A stretch of DNA of 64,000 nucleotides. Origin: an uncultured Myxococcales bacterium (GTDB lineage: Bacteria; Myxococcota; Myxococcia; Myxococcales; Myxococcaceae). The notes beneath the pieces were generated by a model. That model was not told the DNA's origin. It ran no database searches and saw only the letters and a list, made by a program, of their open reading frames with translations. Of this stretch, positions 1-8,983 are shown piece by piece. The stretch spans positions 62,001 to 126,000 of the forward strand of contig CALJKW010000078.1 in NCBI GenBank assembly GCA_937980205.1, read 5' to 3'. Position 1 is the stretch's first letter. Every line of letters begins with the position of its first letter. The translations under genes were made by a program, and so were the position numbers.

Positions 1-135
1 GAGCACGGTCTCGCCGTTGATCCCGGCCGCCTACGCGCGAACACTGATGCGCTTGTCTCGCAGCTGGTGACAATGGGGTTAGCGCGCCGCTACCCCGACA
101 ACGTGACCTTCATCGGAGCCGCGCATGCCGGTTGA
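1..135 (+). CDS. C-terminal end of an unidentified upstream gene (partial)
   Basis: An open frame runs in from the left edge and ends at TGA 133-135, giving 44 C-terminal residues. The segment has an even mix of Leu, Ala, Arg and Val, ends in IGAAHAG, and looks like a small helical (possibly winged-helix-like) tail, but no family can be named from so little. It overlaps the start of the following large ATPase gene by 11 nt in another frame, an arrangement typical of translationally coupled operon members. It is therefore probably an earlier component of the same defence-type cassette. Its identity needs the sequence to the left. Confidence 0.6.
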   Translation, partial: EHGLAVDPGRLRANTDALVSQLVTMGLARRYPDNVTFIGAAHAG

Positions 136-3100
136 CACCAAAGCCCTCGTCGCGGAACTCACGGCAGATCTGGTCGCGAGGGGGTTCACCAGCCGCCGTG
201 GCCTGGGCGTTTTCGTTGAGAACATGCCGGCGCTTGACCCGACCGCGCTGTTGCAGCGCCTCGCGAATCCGGCGGAGCCCCCGCGAATTGCGCTGTTGGG
301 GCTGGCCTCGAAACCGCGGGACATCAAGGGTGTTCAGGTCACGCAGGATCCCTCGATCGCCAATGAGTGGCGCAACAACAAAGACGCAAGAACGAGGCCG
401 ACCGCCGTACTGGTCTTGGGGCCTGCCCCAAAGCTCAACTCGTTGAGGTCTGCGCTCCACCTTGTTGGTCCGGAAGATCTCCGTACCGCCGCCGTTGAGA
501 ACGCGCTCTCTCGCCTCGACAGTCCGGAGCGGCGTGCCTTCTGGTCCGCTCTCGCTCGCGCCCCTGCAATTTCGGTCGATGCGATTCTCGCATTTCTTGA
601 GCTTGGACGAGCCGCGAAGTCCGACAGCGCCCTGATGGACTTGGAGCCCAAGAGCGTTCACGCGCTCGGGCTGCTTCAGCACGATGCGCTGATGACGGCT
701 GGGGCGACGGTGAAGGCTCGAACGGCGCTGCGAAGGAACCTGGAGTTGGTCGATCGGCTGCGGGCCCTTTCCCCCCGTGACAAACGAACGCTCGCAGCAC
801 TCGATGCCGAGGGCACCAACGACGTTGTGAATCGGATCCTCAAGTTTTCGCGCAGCAAGGCGTTCGACGATCTCCGAGGCCTTACGTTCGACGACGTTCA
901 AGAAGCGCTCCGGCCACAGAAGAAGCGACAGGACAACTCCCCGCCCAAGAGCAGCAAGGCTGTGATGGAGGGCGACGCCCTCGCTCTAGAGATGATCCTT
1001 GAAGAGACGCGAGGTCTCGGCGTCGCTGCGAAACGCTTCGCGAGCGAGGTCGCCCCTGACGACGAGGGCGATATCGATGCCGAGGACATCAATGTTGGCA
1101 GCAGAACCGTCACGCCTCGCATTCGCAACGGCACTGGACAGGCTGTCGGAGCCATCCTTGGTGGTCTATGTGATGAGCAGAGTTGGGGCGGATTGATCAC
1201 CGCGGAGTCCGCGCCGGACGTGGTTTCGGCGTTGCGCTTAGCGGCAGCGGCCGACGTCGAGAAGGCTCCGTTTCACCCTCACGCTGAAAACGGTGTGCGC
1301 GACCTCTTGGCTCGAGCTACCAAAGCTGGCCACATCTCCAAAGACGGGCTCGCCGCTTGGGACAAATATGCGGCCGTGCGAGCGCGGTTGCTTCCTCATG
1401 CAGTGGCGCTCACGGATCATCCACTGCTTGCCCTCGCCGGCACGGATACTGTGCGCGAATTAGCGACGGAGTTGCTCGAGACGTACTCGGCAGCGCTCCG
1501 CAAAGTGCACGAGGCAGCCGAAGAGCTCAACGCGGTTTCGAAGGAGGGCGCCAAGCGCCTCCGTGCGCGCGCAGTCGCCGCTGACGTGATCTTTGTGCGG
1601 CTCCAGGAGGAGATATGCGCAGTACTTGCGCCCACTCATCCGTTCCACATTTGGCGATGGCTAACGCTCTACAATGTCATCAAGTCAAACAAGGATGAGA
1701 TGCGAGAACTCGGGACTGAGACTCTCGAGCCGCTCGTCACGGACCCACAAGCAGTCGCCCCGCACTTGGTGCTCAGCACGTTCGCGGTCGACGAACCCAT
1801 CGAAAAGACCTACTCTTTTATTGCCGCCGGTAATCTTGGTGCCCTTCCTTTGTTCGTCGAGCCGGGAACTCGTCAGGCGGTCCGCTTTCGAGCTCGCGGT
1901 TTGGCACACATCGCTGAGCGATTGCTGCGCGTAATGCCACACGCATCCCTTGGTCTTAGGGTGCTCTTGGTGGATCCCCCAAGCGTAGCCGGCGCGCTCG
2001 AGTTCCTTCTGGACCTGAGGAGCACTATCGACGGTGAGACTCCGGTCCCTCTCCACGTCACCGTCGCTCGAACCCGGAACATCGGCGAAGCTACCGACGA
2101 AGAAGAAGAAGTCCTTGAGGCTCTAGCGCGCGACTTGAATGAGGCGCGCGGAACCCTGCGCGTGGCACCACCGGTGAAGTCCCTGCAGGATGTGGCAGCC
2201 AGGATGACGAGCGAGCCCGCTCATCTTTGTGTTGTCTTCGAGCCTGGGGACAGCAAGGACATTCGGCTCGGTGTCACTGCCCCACCGCTGCTTAGTCCCC
2301 TAGTTCTTCCACGCTCCTACTCATACGACGCCTTCGACGACCGCCTCGACGTCGTAGTTGCCGGAAACGCACCAGCGTTCGAGAGCTACCAAGACCTCTT
2401 CTGCGACCTCACGAACACTCCCCGGACAGACTTTCTGGGTCGACGCTCGGGCGCAAGTCGTGTCAGCCGGCAACTCGAGTCGCTGGCCCACAACTCTGTC
2501 TGGCTCACAGTTGTCGACCAAGGGCTTGAGCCGACTTTCAGCGTCCGAGGTTCGAACCGAATCGACGCGCGTGTTGACGGCGGACGCGATCTCATCACTT
2601 TTACCGCGCATACCGAAGTGCTCGACGACCTTGTTGAGGACGCGATCCGCCAGGTTGGCCTTCGCCCCAACGATGAGACCGTCAAGCGTGCGGCTCGAGA
2701 GTTGCTGAGCCTCAGCGGGGAAGCACTGCTTTGGCTCGCCCGTCAAAAGGTAAGCATCGATGCAGCCGACCCGCGCGTAGCCAAGGGCCTTCTCGGCGTT
2801 CTGGCGACCGTTCGCTGGTACTTGCAGTTGCACCCTGACGCACTGGTTGTCTCGCTGGACGACCCTAACTCACGCCGGTGGATTCTCGGTGCGGGTCTCG
2901 ACGACCGACATGGCGACTTGTTGTTCCTTCGACCCGAGGCGAAAGGGGTCGTGGTCGAAGCAATCGAGGTGAAGGCGTACGATGAGGAAGCCGCCGCAGT
3001 GACTGTCGCGGGGGGACACATTTCAGGGCGAGCTGCGACTCAAATCGACCAGACGTTGACCGTCCTCAAGCGGATCACAGCGACGAACATATCCTCGATG

Positions 3101-4684
3101 GTCGATATCGCCCGACAGTCGGTCCTGCGAGACCAGCTGTACCGAGCGGTGGCAGGGCGGCCGTACGACAAGGACAAGCGAGAGCGGTTCGTGAACCTAC
3201 TTGCCTCCTTGTTTCGCGATGGCGCTGCAGAACTTTCCGGGGTGGTCGTGAAGGTTCAAATTCAGTCCGGAGCGGCCCAACAAGCACCCAGCGCACCGAA
3301 GTACGCCAAGAGCGATGCTGGCTATCACGTCGGCTACGCTGAACTGTTTGAAACTGAACTTGGGAAAGTCGCATCGAAACCGACTGCGGAGACGGAGGCG
3401 AGTCCTCGATCTCCCGCGGTCTCGTCGCGGGCCGATGCTGCCTCGAAACCTCGGCCGCCGCGCGCTGACAAGGCGACGACAGGCGCGTCTGGCGGTCCCT
3501 CCGCTGCTGCCGCGGCGATCCGTTCGAGCGATGAGGCGCCTCGTACGCCCCCCTCAGCCCAGGCGACCCCAACTACAACTAGCGTCTTGATTGGCAGTGC
3601 CCCGGACGGCACGCCGGTCTCATGGCATCCAGGTCGTCCCGATAATCCGCTAAACAACTTCGGGCTCCTGGTCACAGGTGACTCGGGTTCCGGAAAAACC
3701 CAAGTGCTGCGTGCGGTCATTGCGGAGCTTGTCCATGCAGGCCTTCCTGTCTGCATCTTTGACTTTAAGAACGACTACTCGTCGTCTGACTTCGCGGATC
3801 CGCTCGCGCTCCGTGTCCACAACGTCGACGCCCGCGGCCTTCCATTCAATCCTCTGGCGCTCCTGCCCGATGGGGAAGGCATTGCTCAACCGATCCGGCT
3901 GATCCACGAAGTCGTCGGCATCATGAAACGTATCTTTGGGCTTGGGGAGCAGCAGGAAGCACGGCTTCGCCAGGGAATGCAGAGCGCATTCGAGGCAGCG
4001 GGAATTGACGTCAAGGCCCGTAGCAAGGTGGCGTCGCTGCCAATTGCCCCGTCGTTCAATGACGTCTTCGATCTGCTGAAGGAGGACAAGCGTAACGAAG
4101 CGCTGCTGAATAGGCTCTCACCCTTGTTTGACCTCGACCTTTTCCCGTCGTCAGAGGCAGGAAACTTGCCCTTCGAGCAACTGCTGAAAGAGCGAATGGT
4201 GCTTGATCTGCACGCGCTTCCGAATGACGAGATTAAGGCTGCGCTCGCTGAGTTCCTGATCGTGCGAATCCACACCTACATGTTGAAAGGCGCTCAGCCG
4301 CGGGAACTCAAGCGGCTTCTGGTTCTTGACGAGGCGTGGCGGGTTGCTCAGAGCGAACGGCTTGAAGAACTGGCGCGCGAAGGCCGCGCCTTCGGCGTCG
4401 GGATCGCAATCGGCACTCAGTTCCCAGGAGATCTACCCGACGTCCTGGCGGGGAGCCTTGCGACTCAGCTGCTTCTCCAGAACAGTGACCCGGACCACCG
4501 AAAGGTCGTTGCGCGCACTCTCTCCGGGGCCTCATCCGGACCGGGAGCGCAACAGGTCATTCGTCAGATCGATCGCCTGCGAAAGCACGAAGGGTTCTTT
4601 CGCAATCAGCACTACACCCCGTACACCCTCGTCGAGACGCTGCCTCACTACAAGCGCATAGTCGGCACACCGCTGAAGAAGTAG
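125..4684 (+). CDS. Large HerA/FtsK-superfamily ATPase, DptH/DndH-like
   Basis: A 1519-residue protein. The first ~1080 residues are a long, mostly helical region with no domain I can name. A Ser/Pro/Ala/Thr-rich linker follows (about 1090-1160), then a C-terminal ATPase with Walker A GDSGSGKT near residue 1185, the segment FDFKNDYSSSDF, and Walker B LLVLDEAWRV around 1402, followed by a sensor-like IAIGTQFPGDLPD. This layout (huge N-terminal part plus C-terminal HerA/FtsK-type motor) and the wording of the motor resemble DptH/DndH, the ATPase of phosphorothioation-dependent restriction. That specific link rests on recalled similarity. The start ATG 125 overlaps the upstream gene by 11 nt and the next gene begins 12 nt after the stop, so it sits in an operon. 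No dndA-E modification genes are visible in the window. Confidence 0.75.
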   Translation: MPVDTKALVAELTADLVARGFTSRRGLGVFVENMPALDPTALLQRLANPAEPPRIALLGLASKPRDIKGVQVTQDPSIANEWRNNKDARTRPTAVLVLGPAPKLNSLRSALHLVGPEDLRTAAVENALSRLDSPERRAFWSALARAPAISVDAILAFLELGRAAKSDSALMDLEPKSVHALGLLQHDALMTAGATVKARTALRRNLELVDRLRALSPRDKRTLAALDAEGTNDVVNRILKFSRSKAFDDLRGLTFDDVQEALRPQKKRQDNSPPKSSKAVMEGDALALEMILEETRGLGVAAKRFASEVAPDDEGDIDAEDINVGSRTVTPRIRNGTGQAVGAILGGLCDEQSWGGLITAESAPDVVSALRLAAAADVEKAPFHPHAENGVRDLLARATKAGHISKDGLAAWDKYAAVRARLLPHAVALTDHPLLALAGTDTVRELATELLETYSAALRKVHEAAEELNAVSKEGAKRLRARAVAADVIFVRLQEEICAVLAPTHPFHIWRWLTLYNVIKSNKDEMRELGTETLEPLVTDPQAVAPHLVLSTFAVDEPIEKTYSFIAAGNLGALPLFVEPGTRQAVRFRARGLAHIAERLLRVMPHASLGLRVLLVDPPSVAGALEFLLDLRSTIDGETPVPLHVTVARTRNIGEATDEEEEVLEALARDLNEARGTLRVAPPVKSLQDVAARMTSEPAHLCVVFEPGDSKDIRLGVTAPPLLSPLVLPRSYSYDAFDDRLDVVVAGNAPAFESYQDLFCDLTNTPRTDFLGRRSGASRVSRQLESLAHNSVWLTVVDQGLEPTFSVRGSNRIDARVDGGRDLITFTAHTEVLDDLVEDAIRQVGLRPNDETVKRAARELLSLSGEALLWLARQKVSIDAADPRVAKGLLGVLATVRWYLQLHPDALVVSLDDPNSRRWILGAGLDDRHGDLLFLRPEAKGVVVEAIEVKAYDEEAAAVTVAGGHISGRAATQIDQTLTVLKRITATNISSMVDIARQSVLRDQLYRAVAGRPYDKDKRERFVNLLASLFRDGAAELSGVVVKVQIQSGAAQQAPSAPKYAKSDAGYHVGYAELFETELGKVASKPTAETEASPRSPAVSSRADAASKPRPPRADKATTGASGGPSAAAAAIRSSDEAPRTPPSAQATPTTTSVLIGSAPDGTPVSWHPGRPDNPLNNFGLLVTGDSGSGKTQVLRAVIAELVHAGLPVCIFDFKNDYSSSDFADPLALRVHNVDARGLPFNPLALLPDGEGIAQPIRLIHEVVGIMKRIFGLGEQQEARLRQGMQSAFEAAGIDVKARSKVASLPIAPSFNDVFDLLKEDKRNEALLNRLSPLFDLDLFPSSEAGNLPFEQLLKERMVLDLHALPNDEIKAALAEFLIVRIHTYMLKGAQPRELKRLLVLDEAWRVAQSERLEELAREGRAFGVGIAIGTQFPGDLPDVLAGSLATQLLLQNSDPDHRKVVARTLSGASSGPGAQQVIRQIDRLRKHEGFFRNQHYTPYTLVETLPHYKRIVGTPLKK

Positions 4685-4696
4685 TGTGCGGCCAGC

Positions 4697-5710
4697 GTGC
4701 CCACTCCCAGTCGCCGTCAGCTAGCCGTCACAACAGACGTGTGCGCTTGGTATCTGGCTCGTTACCACGGCAGCGCCGCTGACATGGGCGTACCTTCCAT
4801 GTTCATGCGGAGTGACCGAGTGGGTCACTTCGCGCTGACCCCCGACGAGTTCAAGCGCGGTGACCCACGTGCTCTCTTTCGGCTCCTTGTGGCGACTACG
4901 CTGTTTCAGCGGCGACAAGACCAGCAGGTGATGCGCATCCTTCGCGACATGCGACCGGACCGAGTCGCCGAGTTGAGCTCTGTTTCAGGTCTCCAGACCC
5001 TTGCCGAAACCAGCCCATGCGACCTCCTTCGCAATCAAGCCGTCCTGCTTGGCGACTGCGACCTCGGGAAGGACGCGAATGGCGAAGGCACCTGTGGAAG
5101 AAGGCCACACCTGGATTGTCATCTGAAACAACACACGGTCTGGCTGAAACGGTACGGCCATTTCGGCAAAGTTCCGACGTCTGCGGCCCTGATGTTGCGC
5201 GAGGTTGGGGCACCCGACCTTGGAGCGCTGTATCGCCGCATCGTCGAGACGAAGGCAACGCGAAGAGAGCGATCCGAAGCCCTTGAGAACGCACTTCGCA
5301 CTTCGTGGCGAATCAGCGAAAAGATCGCCGCAATGTTTCTTTCAATGCTCTCAAATCCCGATCTTGGATCTACCCCGCCGTGGCGCGAGTTGGACCATTC
5401 GTACTTTGTTGCGGTTGATAGCAACACCGACCTTTACCTGAAGTCTGTGGGCTACTCTGGAGCCGGCACATATTCGGCGCGACGAGAGTTCCTCTGGAGC
5501 CTCGCCGAGAGAATCGATCTCCGACGCCTCAAGCCAGGCCTCCAGAGTTACAACCCGCGAATCGTTCAGCAAGCAGCTTACCTCTTCATGAGCGCAACCA
5601 ACCGGCGCCACGCGGACGTCGACTGCTCCCGCGATAGACCTTCGACCTGCGGCGCTTGCCCGACCGCACTTCAGACGCGCTGCCCCGTTGTTCAGTCCGC
5701 TTCCGCCTAA
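4697..5710 (+). CDS. EndoIII-like HhH-GPD DNA glycosylase homologue with C-terminal Fe-S cysteine cluster
   Basis: A 337-residue protein with a GTG start 12 nt after the ATPase gene. The order of elements follows endonuclease III: an N-terminal helix DPRALFRLLVATTLFQ (compare the EndoIII helix that begins PFELLIAVLLSAQ), a middle helix with ISEKIAAMFLSML where the HhH lies, then FVAVDSNTD matching the catalytic-Asp strand (AVDTH in EndoIII). The C-terminus carries C-x7-C-x2-C-x7-C (DCSRDRPSTCGACPTALQTRC), close to the C-x6-C-x2-C-x5-C [4Fe-4S] motif. An extra insert with three cysteines lies near residues 115-140. The canonical HhH LPGVGRKTA is poorly conserved, so glycosylase activity is uncertain. 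A base-excision enzyme in an ATPase cassette suggests recognition or removal of modified or foreign bases; that is inference. Confidence 0.65.
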   Translation: MPTPSRRQLAVTTDVCAWYLARYHGSAADMGVPSMFMRSDRVGHFALTPDEFKRGDPRALFRLLVATTLFQRRQDQQVMRILRDMRPDRVAELSSVSGLQTLAETSPCDLLRNQAVLLGDCDLGKDANGEGTCGRRPHLDCHLKQHTVWLKRYGHFGKVPTSAALMLREVGAPDLGALYRRIVETKATRRERSEALENALRTSWRISEKIAAMFLSMLSNPDLGSTPPWRELDHSYFVAVDSNTDLYLKSVGYSGAGTYSARREFLWSLAERIDLRRLKPGLQSYNPRIVQQAAYLFMSATNRRHADVDCSRDRPSTCGACPTALQTRCPVVQSASA

Positions 5711-5745
5711 GACCAACGAGCCATAGGATCACACTGAGCCACGCC

Positions 5746-6414
5746 ATGCCGAACCCTGGGTCACCGGCCGCGATTCGTTTTCGAAACGTCCTCGAGCAGC
5801 AACTGGCCGTCACACCCAAGGAAACGGACCTTGGCACGGTGGTAGGGACGGAAGTAGTCCGATTTGGAGCGCCGGGGGCCTACCATGAGACAACCCAGAC
5901 CTGGCTTCTCACGTGCAATGTATCTGCGCTGACGATGCGCTTCGGATTCGTGCCGAACTTTACGAATGACGATCTGATGTGCAAGGTAACCGCCTCGCAT
6001 GAGAGCGTCCGCGACGGCGATGGTGCCTCAATCCAATTTAATGGTGCGAAGGCCTTCGAGATAGACCGCGAGGGCCACGTTTTAATCTCACATCATGGCA
6101 GAGTGACGCTCTCTCAGGCCATCTCCCGGGCCAAACTGGTTTCAGGTCTTCGCGACCTCGCACCCGAGGTGCTCGACTACTTCTCACTCAGCAACGTTGT
6201 CGAATGGCCGGTGCCTCTCGGCACAACCGGCAATCTCGAACAACTTTTGGATGCCCTTCTCGTATGGAACTATGGCGTCGAACAGGTCAAGCGCTCGTTG
6301 CGCGGCCAAGCGCTACTCAGAAAGGTCGCATGGCCTGAGGGCATGCGTGGCCACGGAAGACTCTTGCGTCCTCTGTCGGCTCAGTCGAGGAGACGGGCGA
6401 CGTCAACAGAATGA
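5746..6414 (+). CDS. Hypothetical protein, third gene of the ATPase/glycosylase cassette
   Basis: A 222-residue protein. I take ATG 5746, 35 nt after the glycosylase stop, because the in-frame upstream extension overlaps that gene and has its shadow composition. The N-terminal ~130 residues alternate short beta-like hydrophobic stretches (TWLLTCNVSALTMRFGFV, HVLISHHGRVTLSQA); the rest is helical and ends in a basic Arg-rich tail. No catalytic motif, signal peptide or membrane segment is visible and I recognise no family. Position and strand make it part of the same transcription unit as the ATPase and glycosylase. It ends 19 nt from the stop of the convergent HsdR/HsdS/HEPN fusion gene. Confidence 0.6.
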   Translation: MPNPGSPAAIRFRNVLEQQLAVTPKETDLGTVVGTEVVRFGAPGAYHETTQTWLLTCNVSALTMRFGFVPNFTNDDLMCKVTASHESVRDGDGASIQFNGAKAFEIDREGHVLISHHGRVTLSQAISRAKLVSGLRDLAPEVLDYFSLSNVVEWPVPLGTTGNLEQLLDALLVWNYGVEQVKRSLRGQALLRKVAWPEGMRGHGRLLRPLSAQSRRRATSTE

Positions 6415-6433
6415 ACTACGAACGGCGGCATCG

Positions 6434-8923
6434 CTAGTCGAGCCGTCGCAATAGCCGATCAAGTTCATCGCTGCCAGACAAGGTTAGTTCACGCTGGCCT
6501 GTCACGCTGTCGCCAACGAGTTCCCTCTTGCGCCGGCCCTTGAACATGCATAGGTGCGGCTCGCCTTCGGTACTCTCGTCCGCGACGATCTGAATGAACG
6601 GAAAGAGCGAGAGCATCTTCCCTTCGTCATCAATGATCGTTGGGTGATCCCGGTCAGGAAGCGCACCCCAGTCGAGGATCGGAAGCGGCTCATCTCGACG
6701 TTGGGGCGCAGCGCCGCGGAACAACACGACGCGAGAGATCGGTCGCCCGGACTGGATCGAAATGGAGGAGACCTGAACGAGTCTCAGGGTAGTGAGGAAC
6801 TCGAGTGCACGCATCACGTCCTCGACCAGCGGCGTAAAACTGCGCACGAGGCGTGACGCGCTTGCCTCAGTGCCTGCGGCGCCATGCGCCTGCTTATTTC
6901 GGAAGTCATTCTGCAACGTGCGAAAGCGCTCCGTGAGCGTGGCATCGAACAAGTGTGGCAAATGCAGACTCGAGATCGGATCGTTCTTCAACAGTCGAAT
7001 CATTTTTTCGAGAAATTCGATACGCGCTGACGTTGACATGGACGCGCAGGCGTGACGTGCACATGCTGCGACTTCCGAGAACGGTCTTGTGTTTCCGCAC
7101 TTGGTGACGTCAGCTACTCCGATCAAAAAGCAGACCGATGCTGCGGCCTCAAACGCGTCGCGCAGTCGGAGAACCTGCTGAAATGGATCTCCTTGCGCCT
7201 CCAGAAGGCGTCGCCATGGAAGCGCAAGTGGCAACGGAAAGTCTGTAACGATGCGGTCGTTAAGTGACCTCGGGACGAGGATTTCGGCAAGTTGAACCAG
7301 CCTCTTTGCCACAACTTCAGTCGGCACTGTGCCACCCTCTTGCTCGAGTTCCTGTGCGGCTGTTCTTAGACCCGTCAGGACGAGAGCAATTGGGGTTAGC
7401 GGTTGTGGTGGAACTTTGACGTCGGGAAGAAACACTGTGAGTTCCTCGATGCTGCGCGCGGTCAGCCTCAACGAAGGGCCAAGCACCGAAGAAGCTGTTC
7501 TGATGAGGGCGGACGCGGCGGCCTCCGATTGAAAAAAGGCCCACACATGTTCCGGGTTCGCCTTGGCGGGATCGACTCGGATCCGCAGGACGGAGTTCGC
7601 CGCGAGCGCCCTGCGGTGCAGCGCTGCGTCCACTCGGCCGAAACGAAGTCTTGCGGTCGAGACGACAGTTGGCACCAGGATGTCGCCCGCATGCACTACC
7701 GGCAATTGTGCTGCCTGGTCGTACAACTGTTGAGACGGCGAGACGGCGACACGACCGTCATCCTGAATGTTTCCACCGCGGATGAGTTGTCCCACCGAGT
7801 CGCCGGCCATTGTTGAACTCAAACTCTCAGCGACATCCTTCAGTTTCACCGCGCGAAAGCCAGGTGGCGCGACTACCGGTGAGTCTGCGATGGCGTCTTC
7901 CACAGAGTAGCTGAATACCGTCTCGCTCTCCTCCACTGAACTTGTAGCCCACACCAACTGGACGGCGTTGGCACGTGGATACATCTCAAGTACTGCGTCG
8001 ACTTGGTTTGGAGGCAGGCCGTGCAGCAGCACGAGATCCGGAGCAGCATCGTACTCAATCTCGCGCTTCTTTTCGGCTATCAAACGCGCGCTCGTCTCAA
8101 CCACGAAGCCGGTCACTGCCTCGTCTGTCTCTAGCTCAAACCTCCGCGTAGTCTGAGCGACCTCATCCCGGCTATACACAACATAAAGCACGTGTCCGGA
8201 GGCCCCGGAACCCAAATAGCGAAGTGCGACGTCACGCAAAACCATTCCCGCCCCAACACCCGCGGGCATTCGAATCACCGCCCTACTGTGTCCATCGGCC
8301 AGGTGATCTAGAATCCGCGTTAGAGCCATGCATTGGGCCGGGCGTCGAGCGATCCCGCGGAGGCGCAGGCCACGGGGATCCCCCTCGAATCGTTGCAGCA
8401 GTTCCTCAGGACTGGGCCACGGAATCGGATCTACGATCTCGCCCTCGTCAGTGACGCGGACCGCCCTCGCCCCTTCAGCGAGATACCGGAGTGCATGCGG
8501 AAAACCAATACGGAGCGTATCGAGTTGCTCGATGGCCGCATCGACGGGCGTTCCGGCGTGGTGGCTCTCAAGTAGGGCGACGACGTATCCACCGATGCAG
8601 AGGGCGATTTCCGGCTGCTGCCGTGGTTCGCCGGGAAAACTCGGGCCAACCAAGATTTCCTCGGTGGTCCATCCCGCCGCCAGGAGCGCCCGAAACAGGT
8701 CTTGAAACAGTTGCACGTCCTTTTGCGGCAACGAAAGTTCTTTCATGTCTTTGCCTTTTTTGCGTACGTCTTTCGCAAGGGGAACGCCGGCTTCGACGCG
8801 CTCGAGGCTGGTGGCGTGTCCGAGCTGCTCTAGCGGATCAACGCGACTGGACCTTGCATCGATGCGCGAACATGGAACGTTTTGGGCCTGTCTCTCGTTG
8901 CCGATACCGTAGGCGTCTTCCAC
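6434..8923 (-). CDS. Degenerate HsdR-like + HsdS-type TRD + HEPN fusion protein
   Basis: Up to 829 residues (GTG 8923); ATG 8746 (residue 60) is a credible alternative start. Residues ~65-185 follow the HsdR N-terminal nuclease pattern, but the expected E-x-K reads ALLESHH, losing the lysine. Residues ~195-310 follow an SF2 helicase start: RPAQCMALTRILDHL like the Q region, a ruined Walker A (MPAGVGAGM, no GKT) and LVLLHGLPP in place of DEAH. Residues ~355-510 look like one HsdS target-recognition domain (GDSVGQLIRGGNIQDDG, HAGDILVPTVVS, followed by a conserved-type helix). Near 660-710 lies a HEPN-like helix pair with RNKQAH (R675, H680), the R-x4-H RNase motif. A C-terminal module contains SLFPFIQIV. 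A protein that keeps DNA specificity but lost cleavage and translocation, with an RNase-type domain added, suggests a DNA-sensing abortive-infection effector. Domain names are from motif reading only. Confidence 0.75.
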   Translation of the reverse strand: MEDAYGIGNERQAQNVPCSRIDARSSRVDPLEQLGHATSLERVEAGVPLAKDVRKKGKDMKELSLPQKDVQLFQDLFRALLAAGWTTEEILVGPSFPGEPRQQPEIALCIGGYVVALLESHHAGTPVDAAIEQLDTLRIGFPHALRYLAEGARAVRVTDEGEIVDPIPWPSPEELLQRFEGDPRGLRLRGIARRPAQCMALTRILDHLADGHSRAVIRMPAGVGAGMVLRDVALRYLGSGASGHVLYVVYSRDEVAQTTRRFELETDEAVTGFVVETSARLIAEKKREIEYDAAPDLVLLHGLPPNQVDAVLEMYPRANAVQLVWATSSVEESETVFSYSVEDAIADSPVVAPPGFRAVKLKDVAESLSSTMAGDSVGQLIRGGNIQDDGRVAVSPSQQLYDQAAQLPVVHAGDILVPTVVSTARLRFGRVDAALHRRALAANSVLRIRVDPAKANPEHVWAFFQSEAAASALIRTASSVLGPSLRLTARSIEELTVFLPDVKVPPQPLTPIALVLTGLRTAAQELEQEGGTVPTEVVAKRLVQLAEILVPRSLNDRIVTDFPLPLALPWRRLLEAQGDPFQQVLRLRDAFEAAASVCFLIGVADVTKCGNTRPFSEVAACARHACASMSTSARIEFLEKMIRLLKNDPISSLHLPHLFDATLTERFRTLQNDFRNKQAHGAAGTEASASRLVRSFTPLVEDVMRALEFLTTLRLVQVSSISIQSGRPISRVVLFRGAAPQRRDEPLPILDWGALPDRDHPTIIDDEGKMLSLFPFIQIVADESTEGEPHLCMFKGRRKRELVGDSVTGQRELTLSGSDELDRLLRRLD

Positions 8924-8983
8924 GAAAGCGTGCCGGAATTCTCAAGCGTTATGCTCCACACACCACTGGGTTAGACGAGGGAC

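Noticed and set aside
5656..5745. Upstream extension of the 222-residue gene
   Set aside because: It overlaps the glycosylase coding end and has shadow composition, so ATG 5746 is preferred.
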